Shown: one piece after another, positions 1 to 8,683 of the stretch
Layout of the letters: every line of letters starts with the position of its first letter
Position numbering within the stretch: position 1 is the first letter of the stretch
Assembly: GCF_030813495.1 (NCBI RefSeq)
Contig: NZ_JAUSUI010000001.1
Location: 434,001 to 498,000, forward strand
Length of the DNA: 64,000 bases
DNA from: Ancylobacter polymorphus
GTDB taxonomy: Bacteria; Pseudomonadota; Alphaproteobacteria; Rhizobiales; Xanthobacteraceae
Reading direction: 5' to 3'
Notes under the pieces: generated by a model
The model's input: the letters and a program-made list of their open reading frames with translations, nothing else
What the model was told of the DNA's origin: nothing
Databases searched by the model: none
Program-made: the position numbers and the translations under genes

Positions 1-335
1 CCGGCGATTTCCGCCGCCGGGCGGCGGCGCACGCGCAGCGGAAAGGCGACATTCTCCGCGACGGACAGATGCGGGAACAGCGTGTAGCGCTGAAACACCA
101 TGCCGATATTGCGCTTGTTCGACGGCTCGGAAAGGATGCTGCGCCCCTCCAGCCGCACATCCCCGCGCGTCGGCTCGAAGAAGCCGGCGATCATGTAGAG
201 CGTCGTGCTCTTGCCGGAGCCCGAGGGCCCGAGAAAGGTGACGAACTCGCCGCGCGCAATCTCCAGCGACACGTCGCTGACGGCGGTGACATTGCCGAAT
301 GTCTTGGAAATATTGGCTATTTCCAGAAAGCTCAT
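1..335 (-). CDS. Polyamine-type ABC transporter ATP-binding protein (partial)
   Basis: N-terminal part of an ABC ATPase; the gene runs off the left edge, so about 110 residues are visible. It begins MSFLEIANISKTFG and shows a Walker A P-loop (GPSGSGKST) and a Q-loop (GMVFQRYTLFPHL), as in PotA/spermidine-putrescine importers. The start ATG overlaps the stop of the upstream permease gene by 4 bases (ATGA), so translation is probably coupled. It would power import by the two permeases and the PotD-like binding protein encoded upstream in the same operon. The family is clear; the transported substrate is not known. Confidence 0.92.
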   Translation of the reverse strand, partial: MSFLEIANISKTFGNVTAVSDVSLEIARGEFVTFLGPSGSGKSTTLYMIAGFFEPTRGDVRLEGRSILSEPSNKRNIGMVFQRYTLFPHLSVAENVAFPLRVRRRPAAEIA

Positions 336-1132
336 GAGCGGTCGTCCTTGCGAAGGAGGGCGGCGGCCGCCATGAGGGCGGCGGTCAGGGCGATCAGCAG
401 CGTCGAGACGGCGGCGATGACGGGGGAGAGATCCTGCCGCAGCGTGCCGTAAATGCGCACTGGAAGCGTCTGGAGATCGGGGCTCGCCATGAAGATGGCG
501 ATCACCACCTCGTCCCAGGAGGCGAGGAAGGAGAAGATCGCCGCGCTGATGAGGCCGAGGCGGATGCCGGGCAGGGTGACGCGGATCTTGGCTTCCAAAG
601 GGCTGGCGCCGCAGACGATGGCGGCGGTTTCAATATCGCGGTCAAACCGTTCCAGCGCATTGGAAATCGCGATGATGGAGAAGGGCAGCGCGATGACGAG
701 ATGCGCGAGAACGAAGCCCAGAAACGTGCCGTTGAGATGCAGCCGCAGGAAGAAGGCGTAGAGCGCGACCGCGAGCACCACCACCGGCAGGATCATCGGG
801 GTGAGAAACAGCGCCCGCAACGCTTGCCGGCCGCGAAACGTGCCGCGTGTCAGGCCGAAGGAGGCCATCAGGCCGATGCCGACCGACAGCACCGTCACCA
901 CGGCGGCGATCTTGAAGCTGGTGAGGAAGGAGGCGATCCATTCGGGATCGTCGAACAGGTCCTCATACCAGCGCAGCGTCCAGCCGGGCGGCGGGAATTG
1001 CAACCATTGCGAGGAGCCGAAGGACAGGGCGACGATGAGCAGGATCGGCAGCAGAAGATAGGCGCCGACCAGCAGGGCGATGAGGCTGAGGGCGACGCGC
1101 CAGGGGCCGAGACGGGCGAAATCAAGCAGCAT
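332..1132 (-). CDS. ABC transporter permease, PotC-like
   Basis: Inner-membrane permease of 266 residues with several hydrophobic spans and the BPD_transp_1 coupling region (ETAAIVCGASPLEAKIRVTLP, an EAA-type loop near residue 170). The start chosen is the ATG giving MLLDFARLGPWR; reading further upstream is arginine/alanine-rich shadow sequence over the partner gene. It is 5 bases downstream of the other permease and overlaps the ATPase start. It forms the channel with the PotB-like permease. Length and loop fit the PotC/PotI class. Confidence 0.9.
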   Translation of the reverse strand: MLLDFARLGPWRVALSLIALLVGAYLLLPILLIVALSFGSSQWLQFPPPGWTLRWYEDLFDDPEWIASFLTSFKIAAVVTVLSVGIGLMASFGLTRGTFRGRQALRALFLTPMILPVVVLAVALYAFFLRLHLNGTFLGFVLAHLVIALPFSIIAISNALERFDRDIETAAIVCGASPLEAKIRVTLPGIRLGLISAAIFSFLASWDEVVIAIFMASPDLQTLPVRIYGTLRQDLSPVIAAVSTLLIALTAALMAAAALLRKDDRS

Positions 1133-1137
1133 GGCGC

Positions 1138-2004
1138 CTAGCCCCTCGCCTGACCGAAACCGAAAAAGCGAAGCTGCACCATATAGATGGCGAGCGTGAT
1201 CACGAGGAGCACCAGCGCCGCCGCGCCCGCCAGCCCCCAGTCGAGCAGCGACTGCACCAGCTGCGCGATCAGTTCCGCCAGCATCATATTGGCGGTGCCG
1301 CCGAGCAGGGCCGGGGTGATGAAATAGCCGAGCGACATGACGAACACCATCAGCGCGCCAGCGGCGATGCCGGAGGCGGTGAGGGGGAGCATCACCCGCG
1401 TGAAAGCCTGAAAACGGCTGGCGCCGCAAAGGGATGCGGCCTGGAAAATGGCGGGGTCGATGGAGCGGATCGTGGCGTGCAGCGGCAGGATCATGAAGGG
1501 CAGCATGATGTAGGTCATGCCGATGGTGACGCCGACGAGGTTGTTAATCAGCGGCAGCGGCTCGGAAATCAGGCCGAGATTCATCAGCGTGCGGTTGATG
1601 ACGCCGGTGCGCTGGAGCAGCACCATCCAGGCATAGGTGCGGGCGAGCAGGTTGGTCCACATCGACAGGATGACGATGGCGAACAGCAGCCGCGACCAGA
1701 AGGACGGCGCGATCGCCAGGAACCAAGCCACGGGAAACCCAAGGAGAACCGTCACCACCGTGACCGTGAAGGCGACGAGGAAGGTGTTGCCGAGCACCTT
1801 GAGATAGGTCGTCGAGCCGAAGAAGGTGGCGTAGTTCTGCAGCCCCGGCGCCGGTTCCAGCACGCTGCGCAGCAGCAGGGCCAGCACCGGAATCACAAAT
1901 ACCAGCACAACCAGAGCGAGCGCCGGCAGCACGGGCGCGAAGCCCCGTCCGCCCCGCCGGGCGGCTGGGGACTGGGGGGCCATCGGTACGTCGGTCACGG
2001 TCAT
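1138..2004 (-). CDS. ABC transporter permease, PotB-like
   Basis: Inner-membrane permease of 288 residues (MTVTDVPMAPQSPAARRG...). It has about six hydrophobic segments and an EAA loop (FQAASLCGASRFQAFTRVMLP) that would contact the ATPase. An upstream in-frame extension to 2133 exists, but its sequence is serine/arginine-rich and without a membrane segment, so the ATG at 2004 is preferred. It lies between the binding-protein gene and the second permease, the usual order for polyamine/amine importers of the PotABCD family. Confidence 0.9.
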   Translation of the reverse strand: MTVTDVPMAPQSPAARRGGRGFAPVLPALALVVLVFVIPVLALLLRSVLEPAPGLQNYATFFGSTTYLKVLGNTFLVAFTVTVVTVLLGFPVAWFLAIAPSFWSRLLFAIVILSMWTNLLARTYAWMVLLQRTGVINRTLMNLGLISEPLPLINNLVGVTIGMTYIMLPFMILPLHATIRSIDPAIFQAASLCGASRFQAFTRVMLPLTASGIAAGALMVFVMSLGYFITPALLGGTANMMLAELIAQLVQSLLDWGLAGAAALVLLVITLAIYMVQLRFFGFGQARG

Positions 2005-2152
2005 GAGGGCTCGACCACGGCGGTTCGATGAGTGCAGTGAGGTGGACGATGAGGCCGAGGAGGCCGGAACGGTGCGCCCGTCCTTGGCCGGCGCCTTTCC
2101 GCGCTCCCTTGTGACGGGGAGCGCGGATCGCATCCGGCGGTGGTCCGCCGGC

Positions 2153-3181
2153 TCACTCCGCCTGCCAGGCGTACCAGCGCTTGCCGATCTCGTCGCGATG
2201 GGCGGCCCAGTAGCTCATGTCGAGATTGATCTGCGAGGCCGTGTGCTTGTCGGGCAGGTTGGCGGCCACGTCCTTCGGCATCAGCGCGGCGGACTTCACG
2301 TTCACCGGCGCATAGCCGCTCTCGGTGGCGAAGCTCGCCTGTCCCTCGGGGCTGGTGGCCTCGGCGATGAACTTCATCGCCGCTTCCTTGTTCTTCGACC
2401 CCTTGGGCACGACCAGCATATCGGCGGCGGTCAGATTCTGCTCCCAGGACAGGTCGACCTTCTCGCCGCTCTGCTGCAGGGCGAAGATGCGCCCGTTCCA
2501 GAACTGGCCGATCGGCGCCTCGCCGGAGGCGAGCAGCTGCTGCGACTGCGCGCCGGTGCCCCACCAGACAATGTCCTTCTTGATGCTGTCGAGCTTCTTG
2601 AAGGCGCGGTCGAGGTCGAGCGGGTAGAGCTTGTCGGCCGGTACGCCGTCCGCCAGCAGGGCGATTTCCAGCACACCCGGCGCCGACCATTTGTAGAAGG
2701 TGCGCTTGCCGGGGAAGGTCTTGGTGTCGAACACATCCGCCCAGCTCTTGGGCGTCTTGCCCTTCAGGCTCGCCGGATTGAAGCCGAGCACGAAGGAATA
2801 ATAGAAGCTGCCGACCGCATGGTCGGTGACGAAGCGCGGATCGATCTCGTCGCGCTTGACGATGGAAAAGTCGATCGGCTCGATCAGCCCGTCCTTGGCG
2901 GCGGCGGCGGCGAAATCGGCCTCCACGTCCACCACGTCCCAGGAAACGTTGCCGCTCTCGACCATGGCTTTCAGCTTGCCATAGTCGGTCGGGCCGTCCT
3001 GCTTGACGGTGATGCCGGTTTCCTTGGTGAAGGGCACGGCCCAGCTCTTTTTCTGGGCGTCCTGGGTGGTGCCGCCCCAGCTGGTGAAGACGATGGAACC
3101 CGACTGCGCCACCGCGGCGCCGGCAAGGCCGGCGGCGAGGGCGAGGGCGGCAATTCCGAGAGCACGGGATGTGCGCGACAT
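2153..3181 (-). CDS. Periplasmic substrate-binding protein, PotD/PotF-like
   Basis: Extracytoplasmic binding protein of 342 residues with a clear signal peptide ([23 protein letters not shown], cleavage near AVA-QS). The body fits the SBP_bac_8 / spermidine-putrescine type (IVFTSWGGTTQDAQKKSWAVPF near the mature N-terminus, DYGKLKAMVESGNVSWDVVDV). These proteins bind polyamines, but relatives bind other small amines, opines and phosphonates. With no conserved polyamine-site analysis possible here, the ligand is open. Its neighbours suggest a nitrogen compound that is oxidised after import. Confidence 0.9.
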   Translation of the reverse strand: MSRTSRALGIAALALAAGLAGAAVAQSGSIVFTSWGGTTQDAQKKSWAVPFTKETGITVKQDGPTDYGKLKAMVESGNVSWDVVDVEADFAAAAAKDGLIEPIDFSIVKRDEIDPRFVTDHAVGSFYYSFVLGFNPASLKGKTPKSWADVFDTKTFPGKRTFYKWSAPGVLEIALLADGVPADKLYPLDLDRAFKKLDSIKKDIVWWGTGAQSQQLLASGEAPIGQFWNGRIFALQQSGEKVDLSWEQNLTAADMLVVPKGSKNKEAAMKFIAEATSPEGQASFATESGYAPVNVKSAALMPKDVAANLPDKHTASQINLDMSYWAAHRDEIGKRWYAWQAE

Positions 3182-3275
3182 GGTGGTCCCCTTTGGTTGG
3201 CGTTCGGTGTGGAAGGCGGCGCGTTGGGCGCTCGGTTCGTTCAGGGAAGGCGTGGCGGCGGGGCGAGGCCCGGCG

Positions 3276-3590
3276 TCAGCCCAGCGGCGAGAACGCCGTC
3301 GGCAGCAGAATCTTGTTTTCCATAGTCTCGATCAGCGCCTGGATCTTCGGCAGGAAGGTGAGCCAGGCCGGATCGGCGTTCAGCCGCGCCCGGCGGGCGG
3401 CGCGGTCGTCCAGGCTGGCATAGGCCCAGATATGGACGATCTCGTTCAGCGGGCCGATCTCGCTGGTGAAATAGCCGACCAGCTGGCCGAGATGGCTCTT
3501 TTGCAAAGCGATGCCTTCCTCCGCCACCAGCTTCACATAGGCGGGGACGGCGCCGGTCTTCAGCCGGTAGGTACGCATCTCGTAAAGCAT
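3276..3590 (-). CDS. NIPSNAP family protein
   Basis: Small cytoplasmic protein of 104 residues starting MLYEMRTYRLKTGAVPAYVK, the typical NIPSNAP/ferredoxin-like dimeric alpha-beta barrel opening, with the conserved HIWAYASLDDRAARRA core. NIPSNAP proteins often sit in catabolic operons in bacteria; their activity is seldom known. It lies 8 bases downstream of the aldehyde dehydrogenase gene and upstream of the transporter genes, so it is probably co-transcribed and may act on an intermediate. The role is not assigned. Confidence 0.82.
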   Translation of the reverse strand: MLYEMRTYRLKTGAVPAYVKLVAEEGIALQKSHLGQLVGYFTSEIGPLNEIVHIWAYASLDDRAARRARLNADPAWLTFLPKIQALIETMENKILLPTAFSPLG

Positions 3591-3598
3591 GGCGGGCC

Positions 3599-5080
3599 TC
3601 AGCGCATGACGAAGGGATCGTCGATCGGCGCGTCGGAGGTGCGCAGCCAGACCGATTTGGTGCGGGTGTAGTCGCGGATCGATTCCGCCCCGCCCTCGCG
3701 CCCGAGGCCGGACAGGCCATAGCCGCCGAAGGGCACGATGGGCGAGACGGCGCGGTAGGTGTTGACCCAGACGATGCCGGCGCGCAGCTTTCGGATCAGC
3801 CGGTGGGCGCGGGTGAGGTCGCGGGTGAACACACCGGCGGCGAGGCCGAACGGGCTGTCATTGGCTTTCGTGATGGCGTCGGCCTCGCCATCGAAGCCGA
3901 TGACGCTGAGCACCGGGCCGAACAACTCTTCCGCCGCACAGGGCACTTCATTGCCGGCGCAGGCGAGGATGGTGGGGGCGTAGTAGTTGCCCGAGGCCAA
4001 GCCCTCCGCCCGCTGCCCGCCGGTCACCAGCGTCGCACCGGCCGCAAGGCTGGCGGCGACCACCTGCTCGATATGCCCAAGCTGGCGCGCGGTGGCGAGC
4101 GGGCCCATTTCCGTCGCCGGGTCCTGCGGGTCGCCGATGCGGATGCGGCGGGCCTTCGCGGTGAGGATGGCGAGCAGCTTGTCGCGCACGCTCTCCTCGA
4201 CGAAGAGGCGTGAGCCGGCGACGCAGCTCTGGCCGGAGGCGGCGAAGATGCCGGCCACCACCGCATTGGCGGCACTTTCCAGATCGGCATCGGCGAACAC
4301 CAGCACCGGCGACTTGCCGCCGAGTTCGAGCGTCGTATAGGCGAGATTTTCCGCCGTGTTGCGCACCACATGGCGCGCGGTCGCCGGCCCGCCGGTGAAG
4401 GCGACGCGGGAGACGAGCCTGTGGGCGGTGAGCGTCCTGCCGCATTCCTCGCCGAAGCCGGTGATGATGTTGACGACGCCGGGGGGAAAGCCGGCCTCGT
4501 GCACGAGCTTGGCGAAGGCGAGCAGCGGGGCGGGGCCTTCCTCCGACGCCTTCAGCACAATGGTGCAGCCCGCCGCCAGCGCCGGGCCGAGCTTCACTGC
4601 CGAGAGAAAGAGCTGCGAGTTCCACGGCACGACGGCGGCGACGACGCCGATCGGTTCGCGGCGCAGCCAGGCTTCCATATCCGGCTTGTCGACGGGCAGA
4701 TGGGAGCCCTCGACCTTGTCAGCGAGGCCGCCGAAAAAGCGATAATATTCCGCGACATAGCCGATCTGCGCCCGCGTCTCGCGGATGATCTTGCCGGTAT
4801 CGCGGGTCTCAAGCTCCGCAAGCTCCTGCGCATGGGTGGCGACGAGATCGCCGAGCCGCATCAGGAGCTTGCCGCGCTGGGTGGCGGTGAGGTTCGCCCA
4901 TTCCGGCGCGTCGAAAGCGCGGTGGGCGGCTTCCACCGCGCGGTTCACGTCCGCCGTCGTGGCCGCCGGCATCACCGCCCAGGGCTGGCCGGTGGCGGGG
5001 TCATAGCTCTCGAAGCTCGCCCCGCCCGTGACGAAGGCGCCGTCGATATAGAGCCGGAAATCGTCGCGCAGGGCGGTCAT
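3599..5080 (-). CDS. NAD(P)-dependent aldehyde dehydrogenase
   Basis: Full-length ALDH superfamily enzyme of 493 residues from the ATG at 5080. The general base Glu252 (LELGGKS) and nucleophile Cys286 (GQSCVAG) are present, with the NAD-binding region VPWNSQ and a C-terminal PFGGYGLSGLGREGG motif. The start at 5080 is preferred to an in-frame ATG at 5098, because a TGAGGA ribosome-binding sequence sits about 7 bases upstream and the longer start would overlap the LLM gene stop. It would oxidise an aldehyde released by the monooxygenase/hydrolase steps of this operon. Substrate unknown. Confidence 0.92.
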   Translation of the reverse strand: MTALRDDFRLYIDGAFVTGGASFESYDPATGQPWAVMPAATTADVNRAVEAAHRAFDAPEWANLTATQRGKLLMRLGDLVATHAQELAELETRDTGKIIRETRAQIGYVAEYYRFFGGLADKVEGSHLPVDKPDMEAWLRREPIGVVAAVVPWNSQLFLSAVKLGPALAAGCTIVLKASEEGPAPLLAFAKLVHEAGFPPGVVNIITGFGEECGRTLTAHRLVSRVAFTGGPATARHVVRNTAENLAYTTLELGGKSPVLVFADADLESAANAVVAGIFAASGQSCVAGSRLFVEESVRDKLLAILTAKARRIRIGDPQDPATEMGPLATARQLGHIEQVVAASLAAGATLVTGGQRAEGLASGNYYAPTILACAGNEVPCAAEELFGPVLSVIGFDGEADAITKANDSPFGLAAGVFTRDLTRAHRLIRKLRAGIVWVNTYRAVSPIVPFGGYGLSGLGREGGAESIRDYTRTKSVWLRTSDAPIDDPFVMR

Positions 5081-5090
5081 CGCTTCATCC

Positions 5091-6128
5091 TCACGCAAAG
5101 GCCGGCATCACATGGCGGATGAAGCGGTCCAGCGACTTTGCCTTGCGCTCGTGGCTGATGCCGGCGTCGATCCACAGCGAGAACTGGTCGAAGCCGAGCG
5201 CCTCGTAGCCCTTCAGCCGGGCGATCACCTCGTCGGGCTCGCCGATGACGAGATTTTTCCGCACGACCTCCGGGGCGAAGTGCGGGGCGGCGGCGCGCTC
5301 CTCCGGGGTCAGCGGCGCCATGATCGCCTGATGGATCGGCCGCTTATTGGCGAACCAGGCACCGAACAGCCCATACCAGGCGGAAAGATCGTCGGCGAGC
5401 TGGTCGGCCTCATCAGGGGAATCGGCGACGAAGCAGTGCTGCAGCAGCATGATCTTCGGGCGCGGCACGGCGGGATGAGCGGCGACAGCAGTGTTGAACC
5501 GCTCCATCAGGCTCGCCACCTCGCCATCGCCCGAAGCGAGCGGCGTCACCTGCACATTGCAGCCATTGGCGACGGCAAAAGCGTGGCTGTTGGGGTCGCG
5601 CGCGGCGATCCAGATCGGCGGGCCGCCGTGCTGCACGGGCTTGGGCGAAGCGGTGGAGGTGGGGAAGCTCCAGAACTGGCCCTCATGGGCATAATCGCCC
5701 TCCCACAGCTTCTTCACCGCCGGCACCAGCTCGCGCATGCGCAGCCCCGCGCCCATGGCGTCGAGGCCGGGCAGCAGGCGCTCATATTCGAAAACATAGG
5801 CGCCGCGCGCGATGCCGAGATCGAGCCGGCCCTCGCAGGCGATATCCATCATCGCCGCCTCGCCGGCCAGCCGTATCGGGTGCCAGAACGGGGCGATGAC
5901 ATTGCCGGTGCCGAGGCGGATGGTCCGGGTCTTGGCCGCGAGATGGGCGAGCTGGATGAAGGGGTTGGGGGCGATGGTGAAATCCATCGCGTGGTGCTCG
6001 CCGATCCACACCGTCTCGAAGCCCGCGCCCTCGGCGGTGAGCGCCAGCTCCTCCAGCTCGGCGAACAGCCTTGCATGGGGAATGGCGGGATCGGTGCGCT
6101 CCATATGGACGAAGAGGGAGAACTTCAT
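5091..6128 (-). CDS. LLM-class flavin-dependent monooxygenase
   Basis: Luciferase-like monooxygenase of 345 residues (MKFSLFVHMERTDPAIPHARLFAELEEL...). Typical family segments are GFETVWIGEHHAMDF, RLGTGNVIAPFWHPIRLAGE and RLDLGIARGAY. Such enzymes use reduced FMN supplied by a separate flavin reductase; the adjacent upstream gene carries a flavin reductase domain, which makes a two-component system likely. Together with the downstream aldehyde dehydrogenase, it probably catalyses an oxidative cleavage yielding an aldehyde or amide. Confidence 0.9.
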   Translation of the reverse strand: MKFSLFVHMERTDPAIPHARLFAELEELALTAEGAGFETVWIGEHHAMDFTIAPNPFIQLAHLAAKTRTIRLGTGNVIAPFWHPIRLAGEAAMMDIACEGRLDLGIARGAYVFEYERLLPGLDAMGAGLRMRELVPAVKKLWEGDYAHEGQFWSFPTSTASPKPVQHGGPPIWIAARDPNSHAFAVANGCNVQVTPLASGDGEVASLMERFNTAVAAHPAVPRPKIMLLQHCFVADSPDEADQLADDLSAWYGLFGAWFANKRPIHQAIMAPLTPEERAAAPHFAPEVVRKNLVIGEPDEVIARLKGYEALGFDQFSLWIDAGISHERKAKSLDRFIRHVMPAFA

Positions 6129-6146
6129 GGCGGTGATCCCGGTGTC

Positions 6147-7916
6147 TCAGCCGTGCGGCGCGGGGGTGGCGAGGGGATGGACGACGCCCTGCGCGGCATC
6201 GCCGACATAGATGCCGAACGCGTCCTCGCGGCGCTCGCGCAGATAGCGCGCGAGCATGGAGCGGGTGGCCTCATCCGGCAGGCGGGAGAGATCGACCGCA
6301 TCCAGCGGCACAAGCACGGCGCCCGCCGCCGCGGAGGGCACGCCCTCGAAGCTGCCGCGGTAATAGAGCGAGACGGTGGGCGGGCCATCGCCGGCGGCTG
6401 GCGTCTCGAACACCGCGAACAGGAAGCCGAGCCGTCCCTCGACGCCGAGCCGGGCCAGCGCGCCGCGCAGGCTGCGCGGATTGGCGGCCGGCTCCAGGCA
6501 GGAGCCGGTGGGCAGCGACAGGCCGCCCTTGCCGTCTTCCACCATCAGCAGCGCGCCGTCCGCTTCCAGAATGGCGCCGACGCGGGCCGGCTCGTCGCGC
6601 TTGGCCAGCGCCTGCAGGCCGAGCGAGACATCGACATAGGCGCCGCGGCAATAGCCGAGCGGGGCGACATCGCGCGTGCCGAAGCCGCGGACATGGCCGA
6701 TCAGGATCACATGGTCGCCGGCTTCCACCACCTCGTGGCGCGTACAGTCGAACCATGCCGCCGCGCCTGAGATGACCGGGCTGCCGGCCGGGCCGAGCTG
6801 CCAGGGCGCGCCGACGAATTTGTCCGGCGATTTGGAGGCGAACAGCGCCGACACGTCCTTCTGCTCCGCCGCCAGCACCGAGACGGCGAAATGCGCCGCC
6901 GCCGCGAATACCGGGAAGCTCGACGCGGTTTTCGCCAGGCAGACGAGGATCAGCGGCGGATCGAGCGAGACGGAGGAGAAGGAATTGGCGGTGAAGCCGC
7001 GCATCTCGCCCTCTTCCGTTCGCGTCGTCACCACGGTGACGCCGGTGAGGAAGGCGCCGAGCGCGCGGCGGAAGGCTTTCGCATCGAAGGGCGCGGCCGG
7101 CGCGTCGAGGAAGGCGAGGAGCCGCGCATTCACCGCGCCCGGATGAGTCAGCGTCATCATGTGGCGGGCGCCGTCCAGCACCTCGGCCACGCCCTGCGGG
7201 GCCAGCGCCGCCATCGCTCGCGACATGGCGGGGGTGGAATTGGGATCGCCCTCGGCGGTCATGAACAGAGCCGGCATGGCGAGGCTCGCGAGCCGGTCGC
7301 GATGGGCGTCGTCCGAGGCGGCGAACAGCGCATAGGTGCGGGCATAGCCGACGGGGTCGCCGGACGCGAGCAAAGCGGATACCTGCGCCGCGCTCGGCGC
7401 CAGTTCCGCCGGCACCGGCGCGCCGAACCAGCGCGCCACGGCGGCTTCATGCGAGGCGGCGCGGCCTTCCGCCTCCAACGAGCCTGCGCGGGCGGTGACG
7501 ACCGCGCGCTGTTCCGGCGTGCGGCAGAACACGGCATTGAGCGCGGCGACGGCACGCACCCGGGCAGGGTGCGCCAGCGCCACCTCCAGCGCCACCAGCG
7601 CGCCCATGGAATGGCCGACCAGCGCCGCCGAGGGCAGACCCAGCCCGTCCATCAGCGCGACGACCTGATCGGCGTAGTCCGACAGGCGGGCATCCTCCGG
7701 CGGCAGGCTGGAGCCGCCATGGCCGGGCATGTCGAGCGCGATCACGTCATGGCCCGCGGCCAGCGCGTCGATCTGCGGCGCCCACACCTCGCTCGCCATG
7801 CCGACGCCATGGATCAGCACCACCGGCGGCGCGCCGGCCACGCCCGCGCGGCGATAGGCGACCCGCGCGGCGGCGCCGTCGCGGCCGGCATAGGCGAGGA
7901 TGCGAGCCTCAGCCAT
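6147..7916 (-). CDS. Fusion: alpha/beta hydrolase - flavin reductase - Nudix-like domain
   Basis: A 589-residue protein with three parts. Residues 1-272 are an alpha/beta hydrolase with GHSMG nucleophile elbow (Ser103), probable acid Asp224 (AEGDPNS) and His252 (GARHMM). Residues 277-432 are a flavin reductase-like FMN-binding domain (LGAFLTGVTVVTT, GFTANSFSSVSLDPPL). Residues 433-589 resemble a degenerate Nudix fold (LEADGALLMVEDGKGGLSLP), a weak assignment. The ATG at 7916 overlaps the stop of the upstream gene by 8 bases; reading beyond it is shadow sequence. It probably feeds FMNH2 to the LLM enzyme encoded next and hydrolyses its product. Confidence 0.88.
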   Translation of the reverse strand: MAEARILAYAGRDGAAARVAYRRAGVAGAPPVVLIHGVGMASEVWAPQIDALAAGHDVIALDMPGHGGSSLPPEDARLSDYADQVVALMDGLGLPSAALVGHSMGALVALEVALAHPARVRAVAALNAVFCRTPEQRAVVTARAGSLEAEGRAASHEAAVARWFGAPVPAELAPSAAQVSALLASGDPVGYARTYALFAASDDAHRDRLASLAMPALFMTAEGDPNSTPAMSRAMAALAPQGVAEVLDGARHMMTLTHPGAVNARLLAFLDAPAAPFDAKAFRRALGAFLTGVTVVTTRTEEGEMRGFTANSFSSVSLDPPLILVCLAKTASSFPVFAAAAHFAVSVLAAEQKDVSALFASKSPDKFVGAPWQLGPAGSPVISGAAAWFDCTRHEVVEAGDHVILIGHVRGFGTRDVAPLGYCRGAYVDVSLGLQALAKRDEPARVGAILEADGALLMVEDGKGGLSLPTGSCLEPAANPRSLRGALARLGVEGRLGFLFAVFETPAAGDGPPTVSLYYRGSFEGVPSAAAGAVLVPLDAVDLSRLPDEATRSMLARYLRERREDAFGIYVGDAAQGVVHPLATPAPHG

Positions 7917-8529
7917 GGGAGACGTCCGCCGGGGCGGCGTCGAGGCCCTGGGTGGAGCCGAGTTCCTTGAGGTCCTGATAGCGGTCGCCAATGCGGTGAT
8001 GCGGGCGCCCGCCAATGGAGGCGCCGAGCGCGACGACGATCTCGTCCGGGGCCGGGGCGTCGTTGATGGCGAACTGGATGGTGAGGTAATGCGAGCGGCG
8101 CCCCTCATCCAGCTTGTCCATCAGCGGAATGGCGATGGCGGCATTCGGCCCGCCGCGCGTGTTGGTGAAGGCGAGATAGCTCTTGGCGCCGACCGCCTTG
8201 CGGTAGTGATTGCCGAAGCGCAGCGTGTGGATCAGCGCCGAAGCGTGCTCGACCTCGCCCGACGTGCCGACGATCGCCGCCTTGCCATAGCCCTCCACCG
8301 CCTCGCCCGAGCCGGCCATGCGCAGGATTTCCTCGGTCAGCAGCGCGCCGAGCTGGGGGGCGATGTCGTGAATCTCCGGCTTCAGGTCCTCGACGAAACC
8401 GCGCCCGGCCCAGGGATTGGTGAGCACGGCCGCCGCCGCATAGAGCCGCAGCGGCGTGGGGGCCGCGCGGCCGCCCTCGATGAAGGTGGTCTCGGCATAG
8501 GTGACGAGCTTGCGCAGCTGCAACGGCAT
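7909..8529 (-). CDS. Amino acid synthesis family protein (PF06684/DUF1185-like)
   Basis: Protein of 206 residues with glycine-rich motifs (AAIVGTSGEVEHASALIHTLRFGNHYR) and GAKSYLAFTNTRGGPNA, as in the poorly understood AA_synth family. The ATG at 8529 is preferred to the in-frame GTG at 8541 because GAGA lies about 6 bases upstream. It is the first gene of the minus-strand operon, directly behind the divergent promoter shared with the GntR regulator. Members commonly sit beside flavin monooxygenase/reductase genes; an enzymatic role is likely but not established. Confidence 0.82.
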   Translation of the reverse strand: MPLQLRKLVTYAETTFIEGGRAAPTPLRLYAAAAVLTNPWAGRGFVEDLKPEIHDIAPQLGALLTEEILRMAGSGEAVEGYGKAAIVGTSGEVEHASALIHTLRFGNHYRKAVGAKSYLAFTNTRGGPNAAIAIPLMDKLDEGRRSHYLTIQFAINDAPAPDEIVVALGASIGGRPHHRIGDRYQDLKELGSTQGLDAAPADVSHG

Positions 8530-8602
8530 GATCTGTCTCACGAAAGACGGGCTGAGCGGCGCCGTGCGGGCAGTCGTTCAGCGACGATGGCCTCAAGTTC
8601 CG

Positions 8603-8640
8603 TATGATGGTATACCATAAGACAATCGAGTCAATTGTCA
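8603..8640. promoter_or_regulatory. Divergent operator/promoter region between catabolic operon and gntR
   Basis: This AT-rich island in GC-rich DNA contains a perfect 12-bp palindrome ATGGTATACCAT (8607-8618), of the TGGTATACCA kind bound by FadR-family GntR regulators. It also has a second inverted repeat GACAAT-N7-ATTGTC (8621-8639). On the minus strand TTGACT (8631-8636) and TACCAT (8611-8616... read on the complement) are about 16 bases apart, so the palindrome would cover the -10 of the catabolic operon. On the plus strand TATGAT (8603-8608) could serve gntR. Binding by the adjacent regulator is inference. Confidence 0.65.
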
Positions 8641-8683
8641 TCCCGCGCCGCTCGGGCGACAAGAGGCGGGAACGGAGACAGCC

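Noticed and set aside
2003..3325. A 440-residue plus-strand frame opposite the PotD-like gene
   Set aside because: No domain and biased composition; the minus strand encodes a full binding protein with signal peptide.
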